From assembly GCF_026151205.1 (NCBI RefSeq), contig NC_087074.1, positions 13,787,167 to 13,851,166 on the forward strand: a stretch of DNA of 64,000 nt. The letters are read 5' to 3'. This DNA comes from Bolinopsis microptera. Its lineage: Eukaryota > Ctenophora > Tentaculata > Lobata > Bolinopsidae. The notes below the pieces were generated by a model, which had not been told where the DNA came from, did not search any database, and worked only from the letters and a program-made list of their open reading frames with translations. Shown one piece after another: positions 47,013 to 57,770 of this stretch (positions within the stretch are counted from its first letter, which is position 1; every line of letters begins with the position of its first letter). A program made the translations under genes and the position numbers.

Positions 47013-47093
47013 TTACCTGGGGACCTCAGGCTATCATGTTCATAAACATAGAATAGTGATTAGACGGAATGACAGGCGGAGCGCGGTCCAGTA
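47013..47093. mobile_element. Short ACCTGAGG element, diverged copy 2
   Basis: TTACCTGGGGACCTCAGGCT to GCGCGGTCCAGTA, homologous along its length to the copies at 46233 and 56301. The target duplication is not clear (AACCAGTT to the left and AACCAATT to the right are candidates). Confidence 0.6.
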
Positions 47094-47106
47094 AACCAAT
47101 TAGACC

Positions 47107-47320
47107 TAACGCAGAGTTAGGCCTAAATTAGGCGTTAAGCCTAATGCCTATAACAGTAACTGTCATGAAGATGCAGTAAGGCCGTGCTCTAACCAGAGTA
47201 GAGCCCTCTCGCTTGCAGTAGCGCGCGACCGTGTCACGCAGTACGCGTATACACATGGCTATGCGAAATTTAGGCCTAGCGCCTAATTTAGGTCTAATTT
47301 AGGCATAACTCTGCGTTAGG
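47107..47320. repeat. Inverted AGGCCTAA-rich repeat
   Basis: TAACGCAGAGTTAGGCCTAA at 47107 onward faces its complement at about 47281-47320, and related GTTAGGTCTAAC units continue to 47365. The motif repeats several times in both orientations around the right foldback arm. Confidence 0.55.
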
Positions 47321-47365
47321 CCTAATATAACTGGTTAGGTCTAACTGGTTACGTTAGACCTAACT

Positions 47366-48247
47366 GCATCTTAGTGACGGTTACGATGTTGTTGTTTGTT
47401 TTTGCACTGTGTTGAATTGTGTGTTCATGATATGAACATATGATATTGTGCGCGTGCCAACTAAACTGCCATATAATTCAAAATTGAAAATATACATTCC
47501 AAATAAAAAACAAACCCCATGCCGCATGCACAATGCAACTCAGTAGTCAAAACAATGGCTTTTTATGTTTATGTGATTTTTTGCCTTACTAATTTTACTT
47601 TAATTTTACTTTATGCTTTAACATTTAACATTTAATTTTAGGCGCAGTTTATATCTCCACCGAAAGCACACTCCCCAAATTAAAAATTGCGCGCATTGCT
47701 GTAACTTTAACTTCTTTCAAACTTCATGAATCGAGATAAATTATTTTGCAATGTATTCAGAGTTAATATATGCACTTATACAAATCAGTTCGATTTGGAA
47801 TACTTTTGAAAGAGAATAACAAGCTCAAAAACGCTACTGACGTATATAATTGGATGTGCTTTTTATTTGGCGGAGATATAACCTGCGCCTTATTAATTTT
47901 ATTGTCTGTTGTCTATGTTCGAGAATTAGAAAATGTTTGTAACTAGCAATTTGTTTATTAACTGACTTATATCTCATTTCATTATTACCCATGCATTACA
48001 TACACAATAAGAATAAATGATAAACAAGCTATTTTTTAAAGTGTTCTAAAATAAAGATTGAAGATACAAGATTCAGCCACAGAACTTCTCAGAAAAATAA
48101 ACTCAAAGCAATAGTGTAACACGGTAGCTTTAAACTCTCTTCAGTTTTACTATCACGTGCACAAATCAGTCTGTAATCAAATCACAAGTTCATCACATTC
48201 CCATAATATGAAATCACAAGGAAGATCCGATATCAGATATCTGCTGC
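47366..48247. other. AT-rich spacer, no gene seen
   Basis: No coding frame, inverted repeat or known element recognised. Confidence 0.35.
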
Positions 48248-49190
48248 TCAGTAGTTCTGCGTTACCAGGACCCGCCACGAGGAGGCACTGTACCCGGGAT
48301 CCCATGGGTCTAGAACTGCCCTCGGAACACTAGCTACCTGACAATGGTAGATTGCGTGCCTGCTTACCGAGAAACAGGTCCAGACCTTGTGTGTGCGATC
48401 TGCGCATGCGTCCCACTTATAGGTTTGTAACCTACCAAGACACGCGCCGAGTTGAACTCGTCGACAGTCTTGAAACGGTCAATATTTGAAACAATTATCA
48501 ACCGTTAAGTGTTACTGGTCCACGTGCAGACCGCGTCGTATGTCGTGCTATCACCTTCCTCCAGAAGAGTAGATTGATGCGGGGTTCATCTCCAGATAAA
48601 TGGAGGACGTGGTTCTTGTCGGACGGTTTACCCCTCTCCCACACCTACAAGCTGAAATGAAGTGAGGGTTAAGTAATAGTTGGAACACTAGCTACCTACA
48701 AGCTGAAATAAAGTTATCAGTGTTACATTAGTTAAAAGATGGAGAAACAAACTCTCAATCAATGGTTGCATATTTGCATATTGATTGACTACTTTACCAG
48801 CTCTCACAAGTCACAAAACATTGTTGACGGAGCTGGTAAGATTTAAACCTATCTCAATCCAAACAATGAAATTGAAAGTGAAACAGTAATTAAAAGTAAA
48901 TCTTGTCTTTGTCAGTTGTTCGTACCTCTAGATGAGGGAGAGGGGCGAGGGTGCTGAACACATCTACAAAAGTCGAAGTAAGCAGAACCGTTCTCTCCAT
49001 GACGTTGGAAAGGCGGCTATAAGTGTGTACAAGGAGTACTGAGGACAGACAACGAGATGCACACAATATAAAGCCAGCAGCGCCTCACTCACAGACCCCT
49101 CGTGAGATTTAATGAGCTTCGTAGTGAAGAAGTCACGTGGCGTGTTGTTGCCATGGTTTATTCGGCGGCTGAAAGCACGTGGTTCCATCA
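48248..49190 (-). CDS. Partial minus-strand gene, last three exons, unassigned
   Basis: Three short minus-strand exons fit in phase: 48963-48926 (VFSTLAPLPHLE), 48644-48555 (VWERGKPSDKNHVLHLSGDE then PRINLLFWRK) and 48337-48248 (VASVPRAVLDPWDPGYSASS, ending VLVTQNY and TGA). All borders are good GT-AG sites. An ATG at 49188-49190 opens a candidate first exon (MEPRAFSRRINHGNN) with a GTGAGT donor, but its phase does not match the 48963 acceptor, so at least one exon is missing or the start is wrong. I do not recognise the family. The intron 48338-48554 contains a copy of the CGACGAGTT-rich foldback sequence (48419-48466). Confidence 0.45.
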
Positions 49191-50338
49191 CGTGTAAGTC
49201 AGCTGATAGAAAGTATTAGATCATCGCACCGCTAATATGCAGCCTCTTCCACGGGTCATTATCTTTGTGCTGCAGATCTACTCTCTCGGTAAATAGAGTT
49301 AGAGCTAGATGTTATTAGCACGTAGTAAGACCAATGACTAGAAAGTGTGTGGTGGGCTTATCCAATGGTATCACAGTTTATGTGTTTACTTTCTGGGCTG
49401 AAATAGCTGCTAAGTGATAGAAATCAACACAGGATTAGTTATCAGTTATGATAAATGTGCCGCGCCTGTACCCAAAATAGTTTTCAGCAACATCACACAG
49501 TCAAATTCGCTCTTTCAGTAAATAAACAGGGGACAAGGAAAAGGGCACATGTTTGCTAGTTGCTACGGTCACCTGTTTTCCGGCCAGCTACCTAATGAAT
49601 TTCTTGCCCTGAAAGTCACGCCACCTGGGCCACCCGTCAGCAAGTTTGGATTGTATCAGGTTTCTTTGGCGATACAAACTATAAACCAGTGTTCTAAATA
49701 ACAAAGCCTGTTGTTCTAAAACACAGCGCTGTTATCTTATCCGTCTATCAGAATATAAAATCGAATTACTTGCATTCTTCATCAGCAAATTCACGGTCCT
49801 TCTGAAGTCTGATATTATTCATGGTGATGTTATTTGGTTATCATGATAATGCGGAATGTCGGTTTCATTTTTAACGATAAAAAATATTTCCTAATTCTAT
49901 CTAGTATTATCTTGGGGCGGTTGCAGCACTTCATCAGCAGTACACTGTACAGATCAGCTCAAAATAATAAACATGTTATTGGGTAAATTTGGCAAATCAA
50001 ATTGAAAATTGTACAACTTCAGCGGCTCCTCTCCTCAGTCTGGGTAATTATAGGACGGCGTTATTTTAAGACAGCTTGTGTAACTGTAAGTGTAACGTGC
50101 AACAGATTCTAACTCTTACTTCTGATAATGTCACTTAATTCCTCTTGACAAGTGTTTTCCACTGGTCTGCAGATTGTCATTATGTCAATAATTAGTTAAA
50201 GTACCGTTCTTCACCAGTATCAAACTAATTAGAGGACCAACCTGTCATTTACATAGTCGTCAGAAAAGAGTTAAATCAGCTACTTCATTTCGTTTATTTG
50301 TTTCCACTTAACTGTGTACTGACCGCTAATCGCTATTC
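49191..50338. other. Spacer, no gene seen
   Basis: No coding frame or repeat supported. Confidence 0.35.
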
Positions 50339-50431
50339 GGTATTCCATAGAGTAAGATCTGCCGGATACGGTATTCCATAGAGTAAGATCTGCCGGATAC
50401 GGTATTCCATAGAGTAAGATCTGCCGGATAC
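50339..50431. repeat. 31-bp tandem repeat, three exact copies
   Basis: GGTATTCCATAGAGTAAGAT plus CTGCCGGATAC, three perfect head-to-tail copies at 50339, 50370 and 50401. Confidence 0.95.
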
Positions 50432-50449
50432 GAGAAGGCCATAGAAAGT

Positions 50450-50477
50450 GGGGGGGGGGGGGGGGGGGGGGGGGGGG
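50450..50477 (+). repeat. Poly-G run
   Basis: 28 consecutive G, continuing as TGGGGGAGGGGGG. A strong G-quadruplex candidate on the plus strand, and a likely length-error site in assembly. Confidence 0.95.
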
Positions 50478-50494
50478 TGGGGGAGGGGGGTTTG

Positions 50495-51680
50495 GTCTTT
50501 GTGTTTTCTCAGCCTGAGCAGTCTCGCCACAAGAAGCTGCACTTGCACAGAACTTGTCAGCCTTGACAGGTCGTATTAATACCGGCTTCTCAATCCCTTC
50601 AGTCTATAATGTGCCTCATTTATTTTAGGAAAGAGTTCCCAATTCTCATGCTCGTCTAAAGTCATATGACTCATACAATTACACTGCGTCCCTCAACAAT
50701 ATCGTCATTTTTACTTTGCTGTCTCTTCTAAAGCGTATTGATTGAGTTTATTGAACAGTCATCGGCCTCTGCTTTAGCCTATCTAGAACTGATAACCAGG
50801 TAATCTGATATTATCGCAAGCAGCTGCTAATTTTTCTACCATGCCGTATAGCCATTTTAAAAATGCAGGGACAGGAAAAAATTTTCTAGAGCTTCTGCTA
50901 TAATTATGAATTTAAGAATTTTAACCATCTTAAATATAATTCCCTTTCCGACTAAAATTAAACGTCAATATACATTTATTATATTTCTTACTTGCATACA
51001 GAGCCATCGAACAACACATGGTTTGTACCTAACTTAGACTTAAACGGCACAGAGTCGAGAACATACCGTGATACGTAATACTCGAGTATGTACCGTTTAG
51101 TTCGAGACCAACAGTGCTATTCCCTTTATTACCGTAGCAGGAGTATAATAGGACACACGATTAATTATAGGCGGGCGAGTTGCTTGAATCTGATGACAAT
51201 CATGCTCTACTGCAGTCTACATTCTACAAGAAGACTATTAACAATTAACATATTTAAAAGCTTCTATAACAAATGATCTGGCGTATTCTGGATACCTCCC
51301 TCCGATAAATTTAAAGGCTTATAAGGCATGATTGTCACGTGACCTGTGAAACCCGCCCATCTATTAATCATGGCCTATGCCAAATGACATACGACCTACG
51401 AGGGACACCACTGCGCCATCTTTTAGTTACACGATTGAATGATATCCGTGCGGCGAGCAGCACTTTTATCTTATTATCTAGCCGATTTAACAACTTTCGT
51501 ATCAACTATTTATGCTCCAAGAACAAATTCTTTTGTAGATTAATCTTTTCTATTCGTTATTGTCAATAGTATTGATATTGAAAGTTTCGACTTTCGATCT
51601 AATCTAATATTAGTTCCGTTAATTTTAACGAGATCACAAGTTATTAACGGAACTATGATACTATAATTCGGAACTTGTCA
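50495..51680. other. Spacer, no gene seen
   Basis: AT-rich. Short frames such as 51088-51276 and 51339-51569 show no protein character. Confidence 0.3.
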
Positions 51681-51689
51681 CCACTTCTA

Positions 51690-52037
51690 ACTTTTTCTTT
51701 AAGTCCTATGTGCAGTGATGAAGAGGAGACTGTCTTGCAGTTGAACTTCCTCGGACAGTGCCCAACTATCGCAAAGCTCAGAGGGCAGTACTTTTAGGAT
51801 TATTACCTCTCCGTCAGTGAAATGTTTGACAACAAACATAGAACCACTATTGTCGACTTCTATAATCACACCAAACGCTTATCAGACAGGAGTGACCTAG
51901 AGCCTACACTCATGTTGGTTCAGTTCATTCTCTCTGGCCATCAGCCATCCGGCAGTACTTGTCCCCAGGCAATAGAGCATCTACTCACCCCCTTTATCTC
52001 ACTTGACACTTGTACTTCATCATTAGTTAACTCGTAG
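51690..52037 (+). mobile_element. Possible C-terminal relic of a LINE ORF2
   Basis: Around 51700-51790 one frame reads DEEETVLQLNFLGQCPTIAK then LRGQYF, like the Cys-containing tail after the polymerase of many LINEs. It then stops, and the next frame (51822-52037) continues with a similar helical tail. Frameshifted; assignment is weak. Confidence 0.35.
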
Positions 52038-52169
52038 GCGGATTATCATTGTGAAGTACTGTAATGTGAATGTACTATGAACGTATTAACACAAGATGCT
52101 TTCAATCCACTCAATGAACAAGCTCGACTCCCAAGGGTGTATGCACCGTGAGATCGGTTCGCTTAGATT

Positions 52170-52266
52170 GTGGGTTGGGCTATGATTGTATCAACCATGT
52201 GTGAAAATCGAGTCCATTCAAATATCTGATGGTACACATGGTCAATACAATCATAGCCCAACCCAC
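52170..52266. repeat. 97-bp near-perfect hairpin
   Basis: GTGGGTTGGGCTATGATTGT and on to 52202 pairs with 52234-52266; 31 of 33 positions match, with a 31-base loop. The size is like a pre-miRNA or a minimal MITE. Confidence 0.85.
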
Positions 52267-52422
52267 TAACTAATCATAGTTAACTCCGGCATCCATCAGG
52301 GATGCCATGATACCACAGAGGCAGGCAGAGCATCTTCATGCTATCCTTTCTTGGGCCACCTAGGAAAAGAAGCTTTTTTTTCTTTTTTTTTTTCTTTTTT
52401 TTTTAAATTTTAATTATTACCA

Positions 52423-54499
52423 CAGGAAATTACTGAAACTCTGGAGGGACCTATTTCGTTACACGAAATGGATGCTATTGTGAACAAGTTAACAAACAAT
52501 AAATCCCCAGGTTGGGACGGGTTATCTGCTAAATTTTATAAAACCTTTTGGTTGGATATCAGGCAGATCATTTACGACTGCTATTTAGAATCTATTGACA
52601 GTGGATGCCTGTCGCCTTCGCAGAGAATAGGTATTCTTACTCTTATTCCCAAGCCTAAAAGCCCAGCGGAACTTAACTACATAAAAAATTGGAGACCTAT
52701 TACTCTGCTAAACATTGACTATAAAATCTTCACACATATAGCTAAGAATAGGATTATGAAGGCTATCCCTAGCATAATCAGCAACACCCAGTCAGGCTTT
52801 CAAGCAGGCAGGAGTACAGCAGATAATCTTATTCTCATGTCAATGGTTCTGGAATCATTTAACAACGACTCGGAACAAGAGGGTCTCCTTTTACAGATTG
52901 ATTTTGAAAAGTGTTTTGACTCAGTAGAACATAACTTTGTCTTCAGTACGCTTGAAAAATTAGGTTTCAGTGATTATATTATTAAGTTGATTAAAGTGGC
53001 TTTTCAAGCGTGCTTTAGCTATGCAAATATTAATGGGTTTTTAAGCGCACCTATTTATCTCCTCAGAGGTCTTCATCAGGGTAGCCCACTCTCTCCTATT
53101 CTATTTCTACTTGTGGCTCAAACATTCTCGAATAAACTTCAGATCAACCCTAATATCAGGGGTATTAACATATCGGGTGTGGAAATTCTACAGAGTCTCT
53201 TTGCAGACGACACTGATCTGTTTCTGAAAGCTTCAATAGAGAGTGTAGAGGCAGTTATGGTAGAACTCAGAACGTTTGCTAAGTGCTCGGGGTGTAAAGC
53301 TAACATCGACAAAACTAGATGCATTCCTTTAGGTCGTGCTCGCCTTAATACAACTCTTCTAGCGTCCCTTCAAATGAACTACGACGATGATTTTATTACA
53401 AACAACTTTACGGCTTTGGGTATAGTTTATAGGAATGATGGCTCACTTATGGATATAGTCAACAGTAATTATAATGATAAATTGATTAAGGTTCGGTCTT
53501 GGATTAACAGGTGGAACAAGAGGGATCTGACGGTAATGGGTAAATGTACGGTTATCAAAACTCTCCTCTTTTCCCAATTAACATACCTGGTTCCTCCTCT
53601 CCCCAGACCAGATGCTTCCTTTATCAGAACTTTTGACACGATTATATTCCATTTTCTTTGGGGTTGCAAACGGTATAAAATAAAACGTGAAATCATAACC
53701 CGAAACAAGGAACATGGAGGCCTGGGACTATTTTATTTGTCCGATTTTATTATAGGTCTTAAAACTAGTCTTATTTCAAAGCTACTAAATGATTCCTTTC
53801 ACCACACTTGGAAAGATATTATGATTATGCAACTGAAATTTCCCGAGCACATCACCATCTCTGTAGAAAACGGTCTCGCTAACATCAACTGTTATTTTAC
53901 ACAGGACGTACTTAATTGCTACACTGAGTGGAAGATTAGTTCGGCTAATGCAGCCTTGGGTTCTATTGATCACTGTGTGTGGTCCAACCCAGCAATAACT
54001 GACATCGGGACCAAACTTTGGAACAACCATCTTATTGATAAGGGAATATTTTACATCTCAGATTTCCTTTCTATAGATCAAAGTACACTCCTTAACTACG
54101 ATATGTTCATGAACAAGTGGGAGCTGTCTCCGAATACGATTTCCAAAATTGATTACTGTAACATTATCATGGGGATACGGATATATAACTGTCCCACGAT
54201 TAACTCAAGGAATATCGAATTTGTTGACCCGAATATAAAACTTCAATTTTTACATTCTGCAAATGGGCAGGTGAAGGGAAGCAAAATTCGGGATAAAATG
54301 TACGATTCTATTTGCCCAAACGAGCTGTCTCCTTTACGTCAGTGGGTTATCGACTTGAACAGTCATTCCATCGACTGGGCAGTCGTTCTAAGCAACCTGT
54401 TTTTCTTAGTATCTAAAAACTTTAAGTTGATTCAATTTCAGTACAAACTTTTAATGAGGATCACAACTTGTAGATACATGAGACATAAGATGAAAATTG
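52423..54499 (+). pseudogene. L1/Tx1-type LINE ORF2, reverse transcriptase (part 1, interrupted)
   Basis: The frame opens around 52423 (first ATG 52468). It shows the L1/Tx1-style reverse transcriptase order: LTNNKSPGWDGLSAKFYKTF, RIGILTLIPKPKS, NWRPITLLNIDYKIF, SGFQAGRSTADN, LLLQIDFEKCFDSVEHNFVF, RGLHQGSPLSPILFLL and the catalytic SLFADDTDLF, then thumb and connection region to RYMRHKMKIG. No stop or frameshift occurs over about 690 codons, so this copy was intact here until the insertion. The N-terminal endonuclease is absent: the frame begins right after a T-rich tract (52376-52412) and attaccacag. At 54500 the frame runs into the palindromic element; its own tail resumes at 57424 in the matching phase. 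Confidence 0.88.
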
Positions 54500-54529
54500 G
54501 GCACTATCCGTCGCGGAGTAGAGTCCGCG

Positions 54530-54975
54530 GCGGAGCCGCCGGACTCCGAGCGGACACCGAGCGGACTCCGGCGGAGCCGCCGGACTCCGAGCGGACACCG
54601 AGCGGACTCCGGCGGAGCCGCCGGACTCCGAGCGGACTCCGGCGGTGCTCCGCCAAAATGTATTTACACTGGACTCGAGTACATTTTGGCGGACTCCGAG
54701 CGGAGCCGAGCGGACTCCGAGCGGACTTTAAAGTCCGCCGCGGACTCCGAGCGGCTCCGCGGCGGCTCGGCGGAGTGTCCGCCGCGGACTAAGCCACTAG
54801 GCGGACTCCGGTCCGCCACGGACTCTGGCGGAGTGCTTGGCGGACTCCGCCGGACCTCTCCGCCAGACTTGAATCCGGCGGAGTCCGGCGGAGCTTGGCG
54901 GAGTCCGCCAGCTCGGCGGACTCCGCTCGGAGTCCGCCGGACTCCAACAGAGTCCACTGACTTCCGACCTCCGAC
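54530..54975. repeat. GCGGACTCCGAGCGG-type tandem array, left arm
   Basis: Short, GC-rich, partly palindromic units (GCGGACTCCGAGCGG, GGCGGAGCCGCCGG, CACCGAGCGGACTCC) repeat many times with variation. The mirror-image array lies at about 57030-57385 in the right arm. Open frames in it (54497-55108 and antisense) are repeat artefacts. Confidence 0.85.
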
Positions 54976-56300
54976 TTCCGACCCTCGGCTAAATTTGTCA
55001 CGTGACATACAACATATTAGCATTTTGCAATATTGTGGTCAGATGAAAAGGTCGCTAGTGATAAACCTTAACCATTACCCTCACAATGTCAATAGTGTAC
55101 AACTCTAGTCCTAACTTTGACCCTATAATGTATAAACGTTGACCCTAACCCTCCACCAAACCGTCCGCAGCGAAATATCAATGTCATTGACTGGTCACGT
55201 GACCAAAACAATTTTTGTCATATTATCTCATATAGGGAAGCGTTTTTAGTTTTACCCTACACGTTGCATGTGGCGTCATTCGGCCGGATCCCAGCAAGCA
55301 AAAATACGTCGACCATCACAGGACGACGCCAGCACTCTCTACGCTCTTCGAGCTCCGATCGTCCTGTGACGAAGTAAGGACGAAGCCTGAGGTCCTCAGG
55401 TAACATCGACCACCGATTGAAAATTCAAAGATTTTTTGACATAAAGGTCAAATGTAAAACTAAAATCTTGATGTTGATTGATTGACGACGTCAATTTTTG
55501 AGCACAGCGCGAGCGCATGCGGAAAAGGACCGCGTAGCTAGTCAAGATGTTGATAAATATTTGGCTTGTGGCGCGATGTGTTGCTCTAAGTATAGCCCTC
55601 TCGCTTGCAGTAGCGTGCGACCGCCGGAAATGACTTGTGGAACAAGCGCGCCCGCAGCGGCGCGAAAGCACCTGGTTAGCTATAAGATGAACGCGACGTG
55701 CCTTGCATTGTAGGATGAAATCCTACTAGCTGACGCCACTCGCAGCTGTGATGTTCGCTGTACGTCAGCGATCGAAATTTATACGCGTATCACCCGTTAA
55801 GATGTGCCACCCGACGCGCCACGCAATTTTTCTCGTTGCTCGTCGCACGTCGACGAACAACGAAGCTCGTTGCGACGCGCAATGAGCTGCCAGGCTAGGA
55901 CATCGTCCTGGTCCAACAAATTTTGGCGAGCGCGAGCGATTTTCTCCAAAAATTTAATGAGGGCGCCGACTTCCACTCTGGCTAGGTTTCTTCTTATAGG
56001 GGGTGCACGATAAAAATAAAGTTGCTTGGATTTAAAAACATTTTGTACCACTGTTTTCTAGAGACTGTGAGAATTTTCACAATATCAAATTTGTTATACC
56101 TTTTTGGAGAAAAATTGTGTGGCACGTCGGGTGGCACATTTTAACGGGTGATACGCGTATAAATTTCGATCGCTGACGTACAGCGAGCAGCACAGCTCTG
56201 CGAGTGGCGTCAGCTAGTAGGATTTCATCCTACAAGGCACATCGCGTTTACTTAGCTAACCAGGTCTTTTCCGCCTCCGGCGGTCGCGCGCTACTGCAAG

Positions 56301-56374
56301 CTTACCTGAGGACCCCAGGCTTTAATGTTGTTAATAGAGATTAGGCGGAATGACAGGCTGAGCGCGGCCCAGTA
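56301..56374. mobile_element. Short ACCTGAGG element, copy 3, inserted in one palindrome arm
   Basis: CTTACCTGAGGACCCCAGGC to GCGCGGCCCAGTA, 74 bp, flanked by ACTGCAAG at 56293-56300 and 56375-56382, a perfect 8-bp duplication. The left arm has the same site uninterrupted (about 55600-55610), so this copy arrived after the palindrome formed. Confidence 0.85.
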
Positions 56375-57423
56375 ACTGCAAGCGAGAGGGCTATAGTTAG
56401 ACTTAAAGCAACACATCGCGCCACAAGCCAAATATTTATCAACATCTTGACTAGCTACGCGGTCCTTTTCCGCATGCGCTCGCGCTGTGCTCAAAAATTG
56501 ACGTCGTCAATCAATCAACATCAAGATTTTAGTTTTACATTTGACCTTTATGTCAAAAAATCTCTGAATTTTCAATCGGTGGTCGATGTTACCTGAGGAC
56601 CTCAGGCTTCGTCCTTACTTCGTCACAGGACGATCGGAGCTCGAAGAGCGTAGAGAGTGCTGGCGTCGTCCTGTGATGGTCGACGTATTTTTGCTTGCTG
56701 GGATCCGGCCGAATGACGCCACATGCAACGTGTAGGGTAAAACTAAAAACGCTTCCCTATATGAGATAATATGACAAAAATTGTTTTGGTCACGTGACCA
56801 GTCAATGACATTGATATTTCGCTGCTGGCGGTTTGGTGGAGGGTTTGGGTCAACGTTTATACATTATAGGGTCAAAGTTAGGACTAGAGTTGTACACTAT
56901 TGACATTGTGAGGGTAATGGTTAAGGTTTATCACTAGCGACCTTTTCATCTGACCACAATATCGCAAAATGCTATTGGCTATGTTGTATGTCACGTGACA
57001 AATTTAGCCGAGGGTCGGAAGTCGGAAGTCGGAAGTCAGTGGACTCTGTTGGAGTCCGGCGGACTCCGAGCGGAGTCCAAGCTCCGCCGGACTCCGCCGG
57101 ATTCAAGTCTGGCGGAGAGGTCCGGCGGAGTCCGCCAAGCACTCCGCCGGAGTCCGCGGCGGACCGGAGTCCGCCTAGTGGCTTAGTCCGCGGCGGACAC
57201 TCCGCCGAGCCACCGCTCGGAGTCCGCGGCGGACTTTAAAGTCCGCTCGGAGTCCGCTCGGCTCCGCTCGGAGTCCGCCAAAATGTACTCGAGTCCAGTG
57301 TAAATACATTTTGGCGGAGCACCGCCGGAGTCCGCTCGGAGTCCGGCGGCTCCGCCGGAGTCCGCTCGGAGCCCGGCGGCTCCGCCGCGGACTCTACTCC
57401 GCGACGGATAGTGCCGAAAATTG

Positions 57424-57770
57424 TTACAGATACTCCCATGTGTAGCCTGTGTAAAACATATTTAGAAACTATTCCTCATATTTACCTCCATTGTATTCAC
57501 ACAAATAGCTTCATCACAATACTTGAAGACTTTATTAAAAGGAAAATCGATAGAAATTACGAAGATCCCACTAAAATTAATTTTATAGTCTGTAATCACA
57601 CTTCACAAATTATAAATTATTTTAATATCGTTGCCAAATGGTACATTAGCAAAAAATTTCAGGCAGGAGACTTGCCGATCTGGCAGGGGTATATCAAACG
57701 GCTTAAGCTATCACTTCAAGGAGATAAAATAGGTCACAAAAGTTCTATTGTGTCGATCTTGGCCGATTAG
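57424..57770 (+). pseudogene. L1/Tx1-type LINE ORF2, C-terminal part 2
   Basis: The frame resumes right after the target duplication with VTDTPMCSLCKTYLETIPHI then YLHC, the Cys/His knuckle (C..C.......H....C) that follows the polymerase in L1/Tx1 LINEs, and ends SIVSILAD at TAG. It joins part 1 in phase if the 2916-bp element and one 8-bp copy are left out. Downstream to about 58260 may be the LINE 3' UTR (T-rich, no frame, ending near TTTTAAATTTTTTTTTTAAA). Confidence 0.85.

Larger units (their letters stand above)
45430..47270. mobile_element. GC-rich foldback-like inverted-repeat complex
   Basis: Outer arms: 45430-45496 (ATAGCCATGTGTATACGC...CTACTGCAAGCGAGAGGGCT) faces its complement at about 47190-47264. 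Inner blocks: the stretch with CTACTTCGAAGAAATTTAGA at 46085-46126 faces 46653-46698; GTTGGACTCGTCGACGGTCC (within 46130-46208) faces 46731-46826; and TTGACCATTGTTAATC (45993-46030) faces 46699-46730. Block order on the two sides is circularly permuted rather than mirror-symmetric, so it is not one simple hairpin. CG-rich dinucleotide blocks (GCGCGCG) contrast with AT-rich surroundings. No protein frame. Confidence 0.65.
54500..57415. mobile_element. 2.9-kb giant palindromic (foldback) element with 8-bp target duplication
   Basis: Begins GGCACTATCCGTCGCGGAGT and ends in its exact complement; more than 30 terminal bp are perfect. GAAAATTG lies on both sides (54492-54499 and 57416-57423), an 8-bp target duplication. 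The element is one long inverted repeat: arms of about 1.3 kb (54500-55825 and 56105-57415, roughly 95% alike where compared) around a spacer of about 280 bp. Each arm has an outer GC-rich tandem array, a central AT/GC-mixed section with several CACGTGAC motifs, and an inner section with AGCGAGAGGGCT-type sequence shared with the 45-47 kb foldback. No transposase frame; long frames inside come from the tandem arrays. GG-start ends plus an 8-bp duplication fit Merlin or a Foldback-like non-autonomous family; class unproven. Confidence 0.9.

Noticed and set aside
54497-55108. 203- and 119-codon frames in the GC-rich arm, with mirror frames at 56988-57439
   Set aside because: They arise from stop-free GC-rich tandem units and are repeated symmetrically in the palindrome.
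55797-56051. 84-codon minus-strand frame in the palindrome spacer
   Set aside because: Looks mildly protein-like but lies in GC-skewed foldback DNA, with no family match or initiation context.
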